From Enterococcus_D sp050529585 (GTDB lineage Bacteria > Bacillota > Bacilli > Lactobacillales > Enterococcaceae): a stretch of 64,000 bases of DNA. The position numbers were made by a program, and so were the translations under genes. Positions 1 to 9,041 of this stretch are shown here, in pieces. The notes below the pieces were generated by a model, which ran no database searches, had not been told where the DNA came from, and saw only the letters and a program-made list of their open reading frames with translations. The stretch lies in the NCBI RefSeq assembly GCF_050529585.1, contig NZ_CP172882.1, positions 62,001-126,000 on the forward strand, in the 5' to 3' direction. Position 1 is the first letter of the stretch. Each line of letters starts with the position of its first letter.

Positions 1-81
1 GCGCCCAGCAGAAGGTACGATTATCGATCCATTACACTTTATGATCTGGGTGAAGATGAAACGATAATGAAATATCCATAG
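1..81 (+). CDS. 3' end of a gene cut by the window start (frame uncertain)
   Basis: Two frames are open from the window edge. Frame 1 stops at 79-81 and includes the tail SRRYDYRSITLYDL. This resembles the end of UTRA-domain GntR regulators, which often finish with an Arg/Tyr/Asp-rich strand (compare SRSRNRYDMRAYSLLDVQS in the regulator ending at 46498). Frame 2 stops at 65-67 and could be the tail of a membrane protein. A GntR-type sugar regulator would suit the GH1 gene downstream, but so little is visible that this is a guess. Confidence 0.3.
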   Translation, partial: APSRRYDYRSITLYDLGEDETIMKYP

Positions 82-142
82 AGTAAAAATGTTATTTAAA
101 AATCGTTTATGTGCACTGAACGTTTCTTAAAATAATCTACTA

Positions 143-171
143 ATGACAAGCTAACCGCTTCATGGTATAGT
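143..171 (+). promoter_or_regulatory. Sigma-A-type promoter of the GH1 gene
   Basis: A -35 box ATGACA (143-148) and a -10 box TATAGT (166-171) are separated by exactly 17 bases. Transcription would start near 178, just before the antiterminator hairpin at 193-222, as expected for a BglG/LicT-controlled operon. Confidence 0.65.
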
Positions 172-192
172 TAACCCAAGAAAACCCACGTT

Positions 193-222
193 GGATTGTT
201 ACTGACTCGATCAGGCAAAACC
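193..222 (+). promoter_or_regulatory. LicT/BglG-type ribonucleic antiterminator (RAT)
   Basis: The left half reads GGATTGTTACTG and the right half CAGGCAAAACC, the two conserved halves of RAT hairpins bound by LicT/SacY/BglG antiterminators in Bacillus and lactic acid bacteria. The last bases overlap the first strand of the terminator at 219-274. The two structures are therefore mutually exclusive: with a beta-glucoside present, the bound protein should hold the RAT and let transcription reach the gene at 363. No BglG-family gene lies in the window. Confidence 0.85.
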
Positions 223-274
223 TAAATAAGAAAACGCTTTTTACAGCGGCTCTTATTTAGGTTTTTTATTTTTC
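219..274 (+). terminator. Conditional terminator overlapping the RAT
   Basis: The arms CCTAAATAAGA (221-231) and TCTTATTTAGG (251-261) form an 11-bp stem followed by a T-rich run. The 5' arm shares bases with the RAT, the standard arrangement for antitermination. The loop also carries a degenerate cre-like sequence around AAAACGCTTTT, which is not counted as a site. Confidence 0.85.
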
Positions 275-362
275 CCCTGGTTTTTCTATGGTTGAAAAGG
301 TCAATATGTTGCAATCGCTATGTATTGTCTAAAAAAATAAGATAAGTGAAGGAGTAGAGAAG

Positions 363-1805
363 ATGACAAAATTTCCAGAGAATTTCTTATGGGGCGGCGC
401 AACGGCTGCCAATCAATTAGAAGGTGCGTTTGACCGAGATGGCAAAGGGCTGTCTGTTGCCGATGCAATGCCTGGAGGCAAACAGCGTTTAGCGATTTTG
501 GGTAGTGATACCTTTGACTGGACGATTGATGAAGACACATATACTTATCCAAATCATCGGGGGATCGATCACTATGATCGTTTTAAAGAAGATATTGCTT
601 TATTTGCAGAAATGGGCTTTAAGAGCTACCGCTTTTCGATTGCCTGGACACGGATTTTTCCTAATGGAGATGAAACGACACCAAACGAAGCTGGCTTAGC
701 TTTTTATGATGCATTGATCGATGAATGTTTGAAGTACGAGATCGAGCCGGTGATCACGATTTCTCACTATGAAATGCCGTTACATTTGGCCAAAGAGTAT
801 GGCGGCTGGAAAAACCGTGCATTGATTGAATTTTATGAACGCTTTGCGAAAGTTGTCTTGGAACGGTTCCATAGTAAAGTGAAGTATTGGATGACATTCA
901 ATGAAATCAATTCAGCATTCCACTTTTCAGCATTGAGTCAAGGGATGGTCAACAGTACGGGAGCCGGTGATTTCACGAATGTGGTCCAAGCGTGGCACAA
1001 TCAATTTGTGGCCAGCAGTAAAGCGGTGAAAATCGGACACGAATTGAATCCAGATCTCCAAATTGGTTGTATGATTATTTATGCAACGACGTATAGTATC
1101 GATGCAAACCCAATCAACCAAACAGCAACGTTGATTCAGAATCAAGCCTTCAATTTTTACTGTGCCGACGTGCAAGTACGGGGCAAATACCCAGCCTTTA
1201 CGAATCGTTTATATAAAGAACATGGTGTTGATCGTGAAAGACTGGAAATCACAGAAGAAGATTTAGCCTTGATTGCTAAATATACAGTTGATTATATTGG
1301 GTTCAGCTATTATATGTCTTCTGCTGTTGATGTGACGGCTAATGAAGCAGATGAAGTCCAAGGCAACTTGCTTGGCGGCGTGCGCAATCCATTCTTAGAA
1401 GCAAGTGATTGGGGATGGCAAATCGATCCTGAGGGATTACGTATTGCACTGAATGAATTGTATGACCGCTATCAAAAACCGTTGTTTATCGTTGAAAATG
1501 GACTAGGGGCAATCGATACCTTCAACGAAGAGGGTGTGATCGAAGATGATTACCGCATTGATTACTTGCGCCGCCATATCGAAGCAATGGGTGAAGCAAT
1601 CGAAGATGGGGTTGACTTGATTGGGTATACACCATGGGGTTGTATCGATCTTGTGAGTGCATCGACGGGAGAAATGAGTAAACGGTACGGCTTCATCTAT
1701 GTTGATTTGGATGATGAAGGCAATGGAACGATGGATCGCGCTAAGAAAAAATCGTTTGATTGGTACAAACAAGTAATTGCGACAAATGGCGCAAATCTTG
1801 ATTAA
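363..1805 (+). CDS. GH1 6-phospho-beta-glucosidase (BglA type)
   Basis: A 480-residue cytosolic glycoside hydrolase family 1 enzyme that should cleave PTS-phosphorylated aryl- or alkyl-beta-glucosides to glucose 6-phosphate and aglycone. The N terminus FPENFLWGGATAANQLEG is the GH1 signature. The acid/base Glu is E181 (TFNEIN) and the nucleophile is E378 (VENGLG). The late segment LVSASTGEMSKRYGF (S432, K440, Y442) is the phosphate-binding loop of 6-phospho-glucosidases; free beta-glucosidases have an EW motif there. The ATG at 363 follows GAAGGAG. Expression appears to depend on the RAT/terminator just upstream, so the gene is probably induced by beta-glucosides. The matching PTS permease is not in the window. 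Confidence 0.93.
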   Translation: MTKFPENFLWGGATAANQLEGAFDRDGKGLSVADAMPGGKQRLAILGSDTFDWTIDEDTYTYPNHRGIDHYDRFKEDIALFAEMGFKSYRFSIAWTRIFPNGDETTPNEAGLAFYDALIDECLKYEIEPVITISHYEMPLHLAKEYGGWKNRALIEFYERFAKVVLERFHSKVKYWMTFNEINSAFHFSALSQGMVNSTGAGDFTNVVQAWHNQFVASSKAVKIGHELNPDLQIGCMIIYATTYSIDANPINQTATLIQNQAFNFYCADVQVRGKYPAFTNRLYKEHGVDRERLEITEEDLALIAKYTVDYIGFSYYMSSAVDVTANEADEVQGNLLGGVRNPFLEASDWGWQIDPEGLRIALNELYDRYQKPLFIVENGLGAIDTFNEEGVIEDDYRIDYLRRHIEAMGEAIEDGVDLIGYTPWGCIDLVSASTGEMSKRYGFIYVDLDDEGNGTMDRAKKKSFDWYKQVIATNGANLD

Positions 1806-1815
1806 ACAAGCATGA

Positions 1816-1849
1816 AAAGAAGCAGCAGGCGAATGCCTGCTGCTTCTTT
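1816..1849. terminator. Bidirectional terminator between convergent genes
   Basis: A 15-bp perfect stem (816-830 and 835-849 within kb 1) around a GAAT loop, with A-rich and T-rich flanks. It can end the GH1 transcript on the plus strand and the ABC exporter transcript on the minus strand. Confidence 0.85.
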
Positions 1850-1869
1850 GGTGTCCTCCCGAATAGCGG

Positions 1870-2628
1870 TTATCCTCTACGTATTCGGCGTTGGTAAGCA
1901 ACAGTTGCCAAGAACCAACTCACTGCAATGATCCCCCCACACCAGATGAAGGCTAGGCGTAACGGCGCGGGTGGTTGTTGCAGCATCAATGCCCGAATGG
2001 ATTGAATGATAGGCGTCATTGGCTGGTATTCAGCAAAAAGCGCCAATGCTTTAGGCATGCTTTCAGTTGGTACAAAGCCAGAACTAAGATAGGGAAGCAG
2101 CGTCGTCAACACTGTAAACATTGTTGCCGTTTCAGGACTTTTGGCGAGTAATCCGAATAAAACAGAAAGCCAAGTAAACGCCATTGTGAAGCAAAAAATC
2201 AACAAAAGCACGATCAACCATCCAATCAAATCGGCTTGCGGGCGAAAGCCAATCAACAGCGCGACGAGCAAGACTACCAACGTACTCAGAAAGCTGCGCA
2301 AGCTGGCTGCCAAGACGTGACCATTCAAATAGGCTGATTTGGCGATATTCAAGGTGATCAATCGAGTGACCATGCCTGTTTGTAAATCTTGATTGACCAT
2401 GACACCCACTGCTGAAGCGCTTTGAGCGATGCATTGCACCAATACCCCGGGCACCACAAAGTCCACGTAAGAGACATCGCCGACATGCATAGCGCCGCCA
2501 AAGACATAGACAAAAAGGATCATTAACAGTGCCGGGGTCAAAATACCGCTAAATAGGGCTTCCATGTTGCGTATCGAGAGTAATACGTTGCGCTTGAACA
2601 AGGTTTTTGTTTCGATGAATGTTTTCAT
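1870..2628 (-). CDS. ABC-2 type exporter permease (DrrB-like)
   Basis: A 252-residue membrane protein with about six hydrophobic segments, of the ABC-2 family that exports drugs, lipids or polysaccharides. The segment around VVPGVLVQCIAQSASAVG and the late PYLSSGFVPTESMPKAL match the conserved ABC-2 pattern found in daunorubicin-type permeases. Its start overlaps the end of the ATPase gene by four bases, so the two are translationally coupled. The substrate cannot be deduced. The neighbouring Rgg-like regulator, transcribed divergently, is the likely controller. Confidence 0.88.
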   Translation of the reverse strand: MKTFIETKTLFKRNVLLSIRNMEALFSGILTPALLMILFVYVFGGAMHVGDVSYVDFVVPGVLVQCIAQSASAVGVMVNQDLQTGMVTRLITLNIAKSAYLNGHVLAASLRSFLSTLVVLLVALLIGFRPQADLIGWLIVLLLIFCFTMAFTWLSVLFGLLAKSPETATMFTVLTTLLPYLSSGFVPTESMPKALALFAEYQPMTPIIQSIRALMLQQPPAPLRLAFIWCGGIIAVSWFLATVAYQRRIRRG

Positions 2629-3566
2629 TGGGCACCGCCTTGAACAACGGATAAGAAGATATCTTCTAAAGTCGCACTGGTCTGATTGAACCGAATAATG
2701 GTGACGGGTAATTGGTCTATTTGCTGCAGCAGCGAAAACGCGTCTTGGAAGCCGGACTTGATCGGAAAGCTCAATGAAAGATTGGTTTCATCGATGGTCA
2801 CATCATAATCAGTTAAGTGGTTGACTAATATATCAAGTTCTTGTTTGTCTAAAACATGTATGGTCATCTGATTGATTTGAGAGAGGGATTTGATTTGTTG
2901 CGGCGTGCCTTCTAGGATGATTTTACCCTCGTGTAAAATCGCAATTTTGTCTGCGAGAAATTCGGCTTCCTCGAGATATTGGGTGGTCAAGAAAATCGTG
3001 CGTCCTTGATTGGCCAGTTCCTTGATCATCTCCCACGTTGCTAATCGATTTTGCGGGTCTAATCCCGTAGTGGGCTCATCCAAGAATAAGAGGGTGGGGG
3101 TGCCGATGAAACTCATAGCGATATCTAAGCGCCGCCGCATACCGCCAGAATACTCCTTCACTAGTCTTGAACTGGCTTCTTGCAAGTCAAAGCGAGTCAG
3201 CAAGGAGTCAATGGTGGTTTTTTTATGGTCAATATGGCGCAGGTCTGCGATCATTTGCATATTTTCTCTACCCGTCAATTCTTCGTCAACGGCCGAGAAT
3301 TGGCCGGTCAAGCTGATCTGCGCCCGGATAGCGGCTGGATTTTTTTTAAGATCACAACCATTGATGCGGACAGTGCCATTGTCGAAAGATGAAATCGTGG
3401 TCAATATGTGGACCAATGTGGTTTTGCCGGCACCGTTTGCCCCCAAGAGGACGAATATTTCTCCAGACTGGACAGATAAATTGACATCGACTAAGACTTT
3501 TTTGTCTTTGAATGATTTTTGCAAATGTTTCACGTGAAGCATTTCTTGCTTTTTACTCGTTATCAT
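2625..3566 (-). CDS. ABC exporter ATP-binding protein (DrrA-like)
   Basis: A 313-residue ATPase that powers the permease encoded next. Walker A is GANGAGKTT, the signature is YSGGMRRR and Walker B is LLFLDEPTTGLDP. The C-terminal extension of about 90 residues after the nucleotide domain is typical of the DrrA/CcmA-like drug-resistance subfamily. The reading frame is open upstream to 3602, but ATG 3566 is preceded by GAGGAAGA at good spacing and yields MITSKKQEMLHV, so it is preferred. Roughly 95 bases separate it from the divergent Rgg-like gene. The substrate is unknown; antimicrobial peptide or drug export is the usual role. Confidence 0.9.
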   Translation of the reverse strand: MITSKKQEMLHVKHLQKSFKDKKVLVDVNLSVQSGEIFVLLGANGAGKTTLVHILTTISSFDNGTVRINGCDLKKNPAAIRAQISLTGQFSAVDEELTGRENMQMIADLRHIDHKKTTIDSLLTRFDLQEASSRLVKEYSGGMRRRLDIAMSFIGTPTLLFLDEPTTGLDPQNRLATWEMIKELANQGRTIFLTTQYLEEAEFLADKIAILHEGKIILEGTPQQIKSLSQINQMTIHVLDKQELDILVNHLTDYDVTIDETNLSLSFPIKSGFQDAFSLLQQIDQLPVTIIRFNQTSATLEDIFLSVVQGGAQ

Positions 3567-3662
3567 AGCTTCTTCCTCATTTCTATAAGATAATGAAAGC
3601 ATACTGCCTAAGAGGATAACGGTTGTTCAAATTTCAATATATTGAAAAAGAAGGTGAATCAT

Positions 3663-4613
3663 GTGCAAAGTTATGGAGCAACAATCAAATCAATCCGGAA
3701 GAGTAAAGGATTATTATTGAAAGAACTAGCGGATGAACAGTTGTCTTTGTCCTTGTTGTCGCAATTTGAGAATGACAAAACAACGATTTCTTGCGAAAGA
3801 TTTCATCGATTGATCGACAAACTAGAAGTCCGATTTGATGAGTTTCAGTTGATACAGACTGGACAAACGCATTCGGCAAAACACGCAGAAATCATGTCGT
3901 ATGTAGCCGCAATGGGATCAGTTAATCGTGTAGAGGATTTAGAGGGATTAGAAGAAAAATATCAAGCACTATGCCTGTACCAACAACAAAACTATTCATT
4001 AGAAGTCGATCATTTATTGCAATTATTTCGTTTTGACTATTTGATGAAGCAAGATATTTTAAGTGGATCACCAATGTTGGCAGCGTATGAAAAACATAGC
4101 GATTGTCTAGGTGGTGCCAAACACTACTTACTCAATACTGACACCTGGGGCGTCTATGAGTTGCGATTGTTTGCCCGAGTAGCTGTCGCCATGGAAGCGC
4201 CTTTGTTGTGGCGGTGTTTACAGGTGGCTATCAAGAAAAGTGACCAATTTACCATATTGCCAGGTAATCAAGATATTTTTTATGAAACACTGACAGCGAT
4301 TTTTTCGATATTTTGTTTATTCAAGCAAAGTGATTACGCGGAAAAAACTTTGGTATTGTGGAAAGCAAGAGTAGCAAAAGAGCAGCATATGAAGGAAGCC
4401 GTATTGATGCCTTTTTATGAGGGCTGGGTGGCTTGGTTAAAAGGCGAAGCACAGGCAGAAGCCTGCATGGATGAAACATTATTATTGTTAAAAAGGTTAG
4501 GACTTAAAGAATTGTTGTCCTCATATCAAGACTTAAAGAAACTGGTGCTCAGCGATAATTTTCCAGGTATTTTATTGAAAGACCCATTGCTTTCTGAACA
4601 AAAAGAGTGTTAA
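3663..4613 (+). CDS. Rgg/GadR/MutR-family transcriptional regulator
   Basis: A 316-residue regulator with an N-terminal XRE helix-turn-helix (YGATIKSIRKSKGLLLKELA through SLLSQFENDKTTISCERF) and a long alpha-helical C-terminal part like the TPR-type domain of Rgg/MutR proteins, which often sense short peptides. The start chosen is GTG 3663, behind AAGGTG, because it places the HTH at the very N terminus as in known Rgg proteins; a TTG at 3642 is also in frame. It is divergent from the ABC exporter genes and most likely controls them. No convincing hydrophobic pheromone gene was seen beside it. Confidence 0.82.
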   Translation: MQSYGATIKSIRKSKGLLLKELADEQLSLSLLSQFENDKTTISCERFHRLIDKLEVRFDEFQLIQTGQTHSAKHAEIMSYVAAMGSVNRVEDLEGLEEKYQALCLYQQQNYSLEVDHLLQLFRFDYLMKQDILSGSPMLAAYEKHSDCLGGAKHYLLNTDTWGVYELRLFARVAVAMEAPLLWRCLQVAIKKSDQFTILPGNQDIFYETLTAIFSIFCLFKQSDYAEKTLVLWKARVAKEQHMKEAVLMPFYEGWVAWLKGEAQAEACMDETLLLLKRLGLKELLSSYQDLKKLVLSDNFPGILLKDPLLSEQKEC

Positions 4614-4888
4614 ATGGGTGGAGTGACAAAGTGTCAACAATTGGTATTAACCAATTGTTGATGATATTATAAAATATAAGCACGTAAATAGTTGGTTTTT
4701 TTGCAAATGAGGCTAAATGAACCTACGTCAACGTCTTATGTTTAAGAATCAGAAAGGAAGCGATTAAAAAACGGTAATAGTAAGCAAGTTACTTCTTATT
4801 TATGTATGAGAGGAGTATATTCGTAATTGGAATTTTTCTTTCATTGGAATAATTATCATTTATTTGCGTAGAAATAGGAGGATGTAAA
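4614..4888. promoter_or_regulatory. cyd upstream region with palindrome and candidate promoters
   Basis: No gene is seen here. A perfect palindrome with 11-base arms and a 4-base centre (CAACAATTGGT / ACCAATTGTTG) spans 4635-4660. It lacks a following T run, so it is either a weak rgg terminator or an operator. Two promoter candidates exist: TTGGTA (4641) with TATTAT (4665), lying on the palindrome, and TTGGAA (4827-4832) with TAATTA (4850-4855) at 17-base spacing, about 40 bases before cydA. Which one is used is not decidable by eye. Confidence 0.45.
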
Positions 4889-6307
4889 ATGGATATTGTG
4901 ACATTAGCACGGATCCAGTTTGCGATGACAACGATTTTTCACTATTTTTTTGTGCCGTTTTCAATCGGAACGGGTGTCGTTATTGCAATCATGGAAACAC
5001 TATATGTGATTAAAAAGGATGAAAAATATAAACGCATGACGAAGTTCTGGGGGAATATTTTTCTATTGAGTTTTGCTGTTGGTGTTGTGACCGGGATCAT
5101 TCAAGAGTTTCAGTTTGGGATGAACTGGTCAGATTACTCACGCTTTGTTGGTGATATTTTTGGTGCCCCTCTTGCGTTAGAAGCCTTATTGGCCTTCTTT
5201 TTGGAGTCTACTTTCTTAGGACTCTGGATTTTTACGTGGGATCGTGTCAGTCCAAAGCTCCATGCGACCTTTTTTTGGCTGGTTACCTTAGGGTCCATGC
5301 TTTCTGCTTTTTGGATTTTAGCCGCCAACAGTTTTATGCAGCATCCGGTAGGCTATACATTGAACAATGGTCGAGCAGAAATGACCGATTTCGGTGCCTT
5401 ATTGGCCAACCCGCAAGTCTGGTATGAATTTTTGCACGTCATTACCGCGGCAATCGCCATGGGTGGAATCATTGTAGCGGGTCTTTCTGCTTTTCGTTTA
5501 TTGAAGAAAGATCAAGATATCGATCGTGATTTCTTCAAAAAGTCAATGCGCATTGGCTTTGCGGTTGCTTTGTTTGGTTCATTCACAGTATTGCTTGCTG
5601 GGGATGAACAAATGAAATATTTAGTAGAAGAACAACCAATGAAATTTGCGGCGATGGAAGGTGCGTATGAGGATACTGGCAGTCCAGCGGCTTGGACAGT
5701 TGTTGCTTGGGCGAATGAAGCTGAGCACCACCAAGTATTCGGTATTTCTATTCCTTATATGCTAAGTATTCTGGCTTTCAATGAACCATTTGGCTCAATC
5801 GATGGGATGGATACTGTCAACCAAGATTTGATTGCGCGTTATGGGGAGCGAAATTATTATCCCCCTGTCAATACCTTATTCTGGAGTTTCCGTGTGATGG
5901 CCGGATTCGGCGCATTGATGCTGCTTGTCTCTGGTTTGGGGCTGTTCTTTACCCGCAAGAAAAAACCATGGCTCTTTGAAAAACGCTGGCTGCTTTGGGT
6001 CACGGGGCTGACCTTATTCACACCTTTTTTGGCCAATACAGCAGGCTGGTTGATTACTGAATTGGGACGTTATCCTTGGACGGTTTATGAATTATTTACG
6101 ATTGAGGATAGTGTCTCCCCTAATGTGTCTGCTACATCCTTGATGATCTCGAACACAGTTTATTTCTTATTGTTTACTGGACTAGGTGCTACAATGATTT
6201 ACTTAGTCAGACGTGAAATGAATCATGGTCCTGAAAAAGACGCTTTTGGCGAGATCAGCCAAAATGACTATCAAGATCCGTTTGACAAGGAGGCGTTTGA
6301 AGGATGA
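4889..6307 (+). CDS. cydA: Cytochrome bd quinol oxidase subunit I
   Basis: A 472-residue membrane protein holding the haems of cytochrome bd, which oxidises quinol and reduces O2 to water. The early HYFFVPF places haem ligand H18 in the first helix, as in the family. The late GRYPWTVYELF corresponds to the conserved GRQPW region. The periplasmic Q-loop is short, as is usual in Firmicutes. ATG 4889 follows an AGGAGG site, and the end overlaps cydB by four bases. Activity in this lineage normally requires haem taken up from outside, and no haem synthesis genes are seen here. Confidence 0.97.
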   Translation: MDIVTLARIQFAMTTIFHYFFVPFSIGTGVVIAIMETLYVIKKDEKYKRMTKFWGNIFLLSFAVGVVTGIIQEFQFGMNWSDYSRFVGDIFGAPLALEALLAFFLESTFLGLWIFTWDRVSPKLHATFFWLVTLGSMLSAFWILAANSFMQHPVGYTLNNGRAEMTDFGALLANPQVWYEFLHVITAAIAMGGIIVAGLSAFRLLKKDQDIDRDFFKKSMRIGFAVALFGSFTVLLAGDEQMKYLVEEQPMKFAAMEGAYEDTGSPAAWTVVAWANEAEHHQVFGISIPYMLSILAFNEPFGSIDGMDTVNQDLIARYGERNYYPPVNTLFWSFRVMAGFGALMLLVSGLGLFFTRKKKPWLFEKRWLLWVTGLTLFTPFLANTAGWLITELGRYPWTVYELFTIEDSVSPNVSATSLMISNTVYFLLFTGLGATMIYLVRREMNHGPEKDAFGEISQNDYQDPFDKEAFEG

Positions 6308-7323
6308 CAGGTTTACAATTATTGTGGTTTACATTGATCGGCATTTTGTTCTCAGGTTTCTTCTTCTTGGAAGGTTTTGACTTCGGTGTTGGGATGTCAG
6401 TGCAAACGCTGGCTCATAATGAAGACGAAAAAGATCAGATCGTTCAAACGATTGGGCCTGTCTGGGATGGCAATGAAGTGTGGTTGTTGACAGCAGGTGG
6501 TGCGATGTTCGCTTCATTCCCATACTGGTATGCGTCATTGTTCAGTGGGTTTTATTTGATTTTATTGTTGATTTTGGTAGGTTTGATCATTCGTGGCGTA
6601 TCTTTTGAGTTTCGGGCAAACTTCCCGAAAGAGCACAAAAACATTTGGAACTGGACATTGACGATCGGCAGTACCATGGTGCCCTTCTTCTTTGGTTTGA
6701 TGTTTGTGGCTTTGATTCAAGGCATGCCTTTGGATGCTGACGGCAATATGACTGCGACCTTTACTGACTATGTCAATCCATTTTCAGTTGTTGGCGGCAT
6801 TGCCATGACTTTATTGTGCTACTTGCATGGCTTGAACTACATTGCATTGAAAACAGAAGGTCCGATTCGGGCACGGGCGCGTAATTATGCCAGTGTTTTT
6901 TATGGTATTTTATATGCCGGTTTGGTGGTATTTGCTGTTTTGCTTTATTTCCAAACAGACTTCTTTGCGCTTCATTTTGCAACAACATTGGGTTTGTTGA
7001 TCGTGATCGTGGCGTTGACGGTGTTAGCAAATATCAGTGTCTTTAAAGGCATGGAAATGACAGCATTCTTAGCTAGTGGGTTGACCTTGATTGCACTAGT
7101 GGTTTTGATTTTCACGGGACTATTCCCAAGAGTGTTGATCAGTTCACTAGATTCAAGTTATGATTTGCTGATTGCAGATGCTTCATCAAGTCGTTATACA
7201 TTGAAGATCATGAGTTATTTATCATTAACGATCTTGCCTTTTGTATTGGCGTATACCGCGTGGAGTTATTACATTTTCCGGAAACGGATCAGCCATACCG
7301 GGGCGTTGGAGGGATATAAATGA
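6304..7323 (+). CDS. cydB: Cytochrome bd quinol oxidase subunit II
   Basis: A 339-residue polytopic membrane protein that pairs with CydA. The N-terminal stretch WFTLIGILFSGFFFLEGFDFGVG and the following GPVWDGNEVWLLTAGGA are family hallmarks. It overlaps cydA by four bases upstream and cydD by four bases downstream, so cydABD form a tightly coupled operon. Confidence 0.97.
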   Translation: MTGLQLLWFTLIGILFSGFFFLEGFDFGVGMSVQTLAHNEDEKDQIVQTIGPVWDGNEVWLLTAGGAMFASFPYWYASLFSGFYLILLLILVGLIIRGVSFEFRANFPKEHKNIWNWTLTIGSTMVPFFFGLMFVALIQGMPLDADGNMTATFTDYVNPFSVVGGIAMTLLCYLHGLNYIALKTEGPIRARARNYASVFYGILYAGLVVFAVLLYFQTDFFALHFATTLGLLIVIVALTVLANISVFKGMEMTAFLASGLTLIALVVLIFTGLFPRVLISSLDSSYDLLIADASSSRYTLKIMSYLSLTILPFVLAYTAWSYYIFRKRISHTGALEGYK

Positions 7324-9041
7324 TTGACAAACAAATCATGAAACTCCCTGGAATGAAACAGTTATTGGGATTGCTTGCAGGGTTATCGTTCTTGCAAGCA
7401 CTCTTCATTATCGGACAGGCTTATGGGTTGGCAAGTGCCATCACTGGCTTATGGGAAGGTCATCCTTTAAAGGAACAGTGGGGCTGGATTCTGCTGTTCT
7501 TTTGTTCGTTTATCGCGCGACAAGGGATAATCTTTTTTCGGGCACAAAAGCTGGATACCTACAGTTATCAACAAGCGGCGGCTCTGCGCGACCAACTTTT
7601 AGAAAAGCTTTTTCGTGTAGGACCACAAATTGCTCAGCAGCAAGGGACAGGGAACATCACCACCATGCTTTTAGAAGGAATCAACCAAGTCGAAAATTAT
7701 CTGCAGTTGATTTTGGCAAAAATCATGAATATGTCGATCATCCCATGGGTGATTTTGGCGCTGGTTTTTTATCTTGATTGGGAATCGGGTGTGGTTTTGC
7801 TATTGGTATTCCCGCTGATCATTATCTTTATGATCATTTTGGGCTATGCCGCACAAAGTAAAGCCGAAAAACAATACCGTACGTTTCAATTATTATCCAA
7901 TCACTTTATCGATACCTTGAGGGGCATCGATACATTGAAATTGTTTGGTGTGAGCCAAAAATATGGCAAGAGTATTTTTGCTTCAAGTGAACGCTTCAGA
8001 AAAGCGACAATGGCTTCGCTGAAAGTCGGTATCTTATCGACCTTTGCCTTAGATTTCTTTACTACATTATCGATTGCGGTTGTCGCTGTCTTATTGGGAT
8101 TGCGTTTGATCAATGAAGGTATTTTCTTGTTCCCATCTTTGACGATTTTGATTTTGGCCCCTGAATATTTTTTACCGATCCGTGATTTTTCAAGTGATTA
8201 TCATGCCACGTTAGATGGCAAAAATGCCATGACGGCTGTCACAGAGATTTTGAATCAACCAGAAGCAGCGGTCGCTGCAGTTGGCTTGCCTCATTGGCAA
8301 GCACAAACCAATTTGGCGCTATCTGGTGTATCTTTTGATTACGAGGAGAAAACCGCGTTGTCTGATATTGATTTATCTGTGACTGGTTTTAAAAAAATCG
8401 GCGTCATCGGGTTGAGCGGGTCAGGGAAATCAACGTTGATCAATCTTTTGAGCGGCTTTTTTGTACCGAAGTCTGGGCAAATCAAGATCGATGGAGTTGA
8501 TGTGACAGCGTTGCGTCAAGCAGATTGGCAAGAACAATTGATTTATATTCCGCAAAATCCGTATATATATCGGATGACCCTCCAAGAAAATATTGCATTC
8601 TATCAACCAACGGCAACGAAAGAACAAGTGCTAGCCGCCATTGAAGTGGCAGGATTGACGGCGTTGCTGGAAGAATTGCCTCAAGGGTTGGATACGATGC
8701 TTGGTGAGGGAGAACGACATCTTAGTGGTGGACAAGCCCAACGAATTGCTTTGGCTCGGGCCTTCTTGGATCAAGATCGGAAAATTCTCCTCTTTGATGA
8801 ACCAACAGCCCATTTAGATATTGAAACAGAAGTGGCGCTAAAAGCAAGGATGCTGCCGCTGATGGACAATCGCTTGGTCTTCTTTGCTACCCATAGGTTG
8901 CATTGGATGGAAGAGATGGATGAAATCATTGTCATGGATCAAGGGCAAATCGTTGAACGGGGGACATTGGCAGAACTACAAGCGAAACAAGGAGCGTTTA
9001 CTGACTTGGTTCGTGGAATGAGGAGGGAACAACTTGAATAA
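7320..9041 (+). CDS. cydD: Cytochrome bd assembly ABC transporter CydD
   Basis: A 573-residue half-transporter with six N-terminal helices fused to an ATPase. Walker A is GLSGSGKST, the signature LSGGQAQR and Walker B ILLFDEPTAHLD. CydDC exports reductant (cysteine/glutathione in E. coli) and binds haem, and is needed for a working bd oxidase. Its start overlaps the end of cydB, and its end overlaps cydC by eight bases. The order cydABDC is the usual Firmicute operon. Confidence 0.95.
   Translation: MIDKQIMKLPGMKQLLGLLAGLSFLQALFIIGQAYGLASAITGLWEGHPLKEQWGWILLFFCSFIARQGIIFFRAQKLDTYSYQQAAALRDQLLEKLFRVGPQIAQQQGTGNITTMLLEGINQVENYLQLILAKIMNMSIIPWVILALVFYLDWESGVVLLLVFPLIIIFMIILGYAAQSKAEKQYRTFQLLSNHFIDTLRGIDTLKLFGVSQKYGKSIFASSERFRKATMASLKVGILSTFALDFFTTLSIAVVAVLLGLRLINEGIFLFPSLTILILAPEYFLPIRDFSSDYHATLDGKNAMTAVTEILNQPEAAVAAVGLPHWQAQTNLALSGVSFDYEEKTALSDIDLSVTGFKKIGVIGLSGSGKSTLINLLSGFFVPKSGQIKIDGVDVTALRQADWQEQLIYIPQNPYIYRMTLQENIAFYQPTATKEQVLAAIEVAGLTALLEELPQGLDTMLGEGERHLSGGQAQRIALARAFLDQDRKILLFDEPTAHLDIETEVALKARMLPLMDNRLVFFATHRLHWMEEMDEIIVMDQGQIVERGTLAELQAKQGAFTDLVRGMRREQLE

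Noticed and set aside
4840..4866. Fur or PerR box before cydA
   Set aside because: AATAATTATCATT is AT-rich and only a partial match.
4614..4888. Small hydrophobic pheromone gene beside the Rgg regulator
   Set aside because: Short ORFs such as those near 4710 and 4800 are not hydrophobic peptides with a good ribosome binding site.
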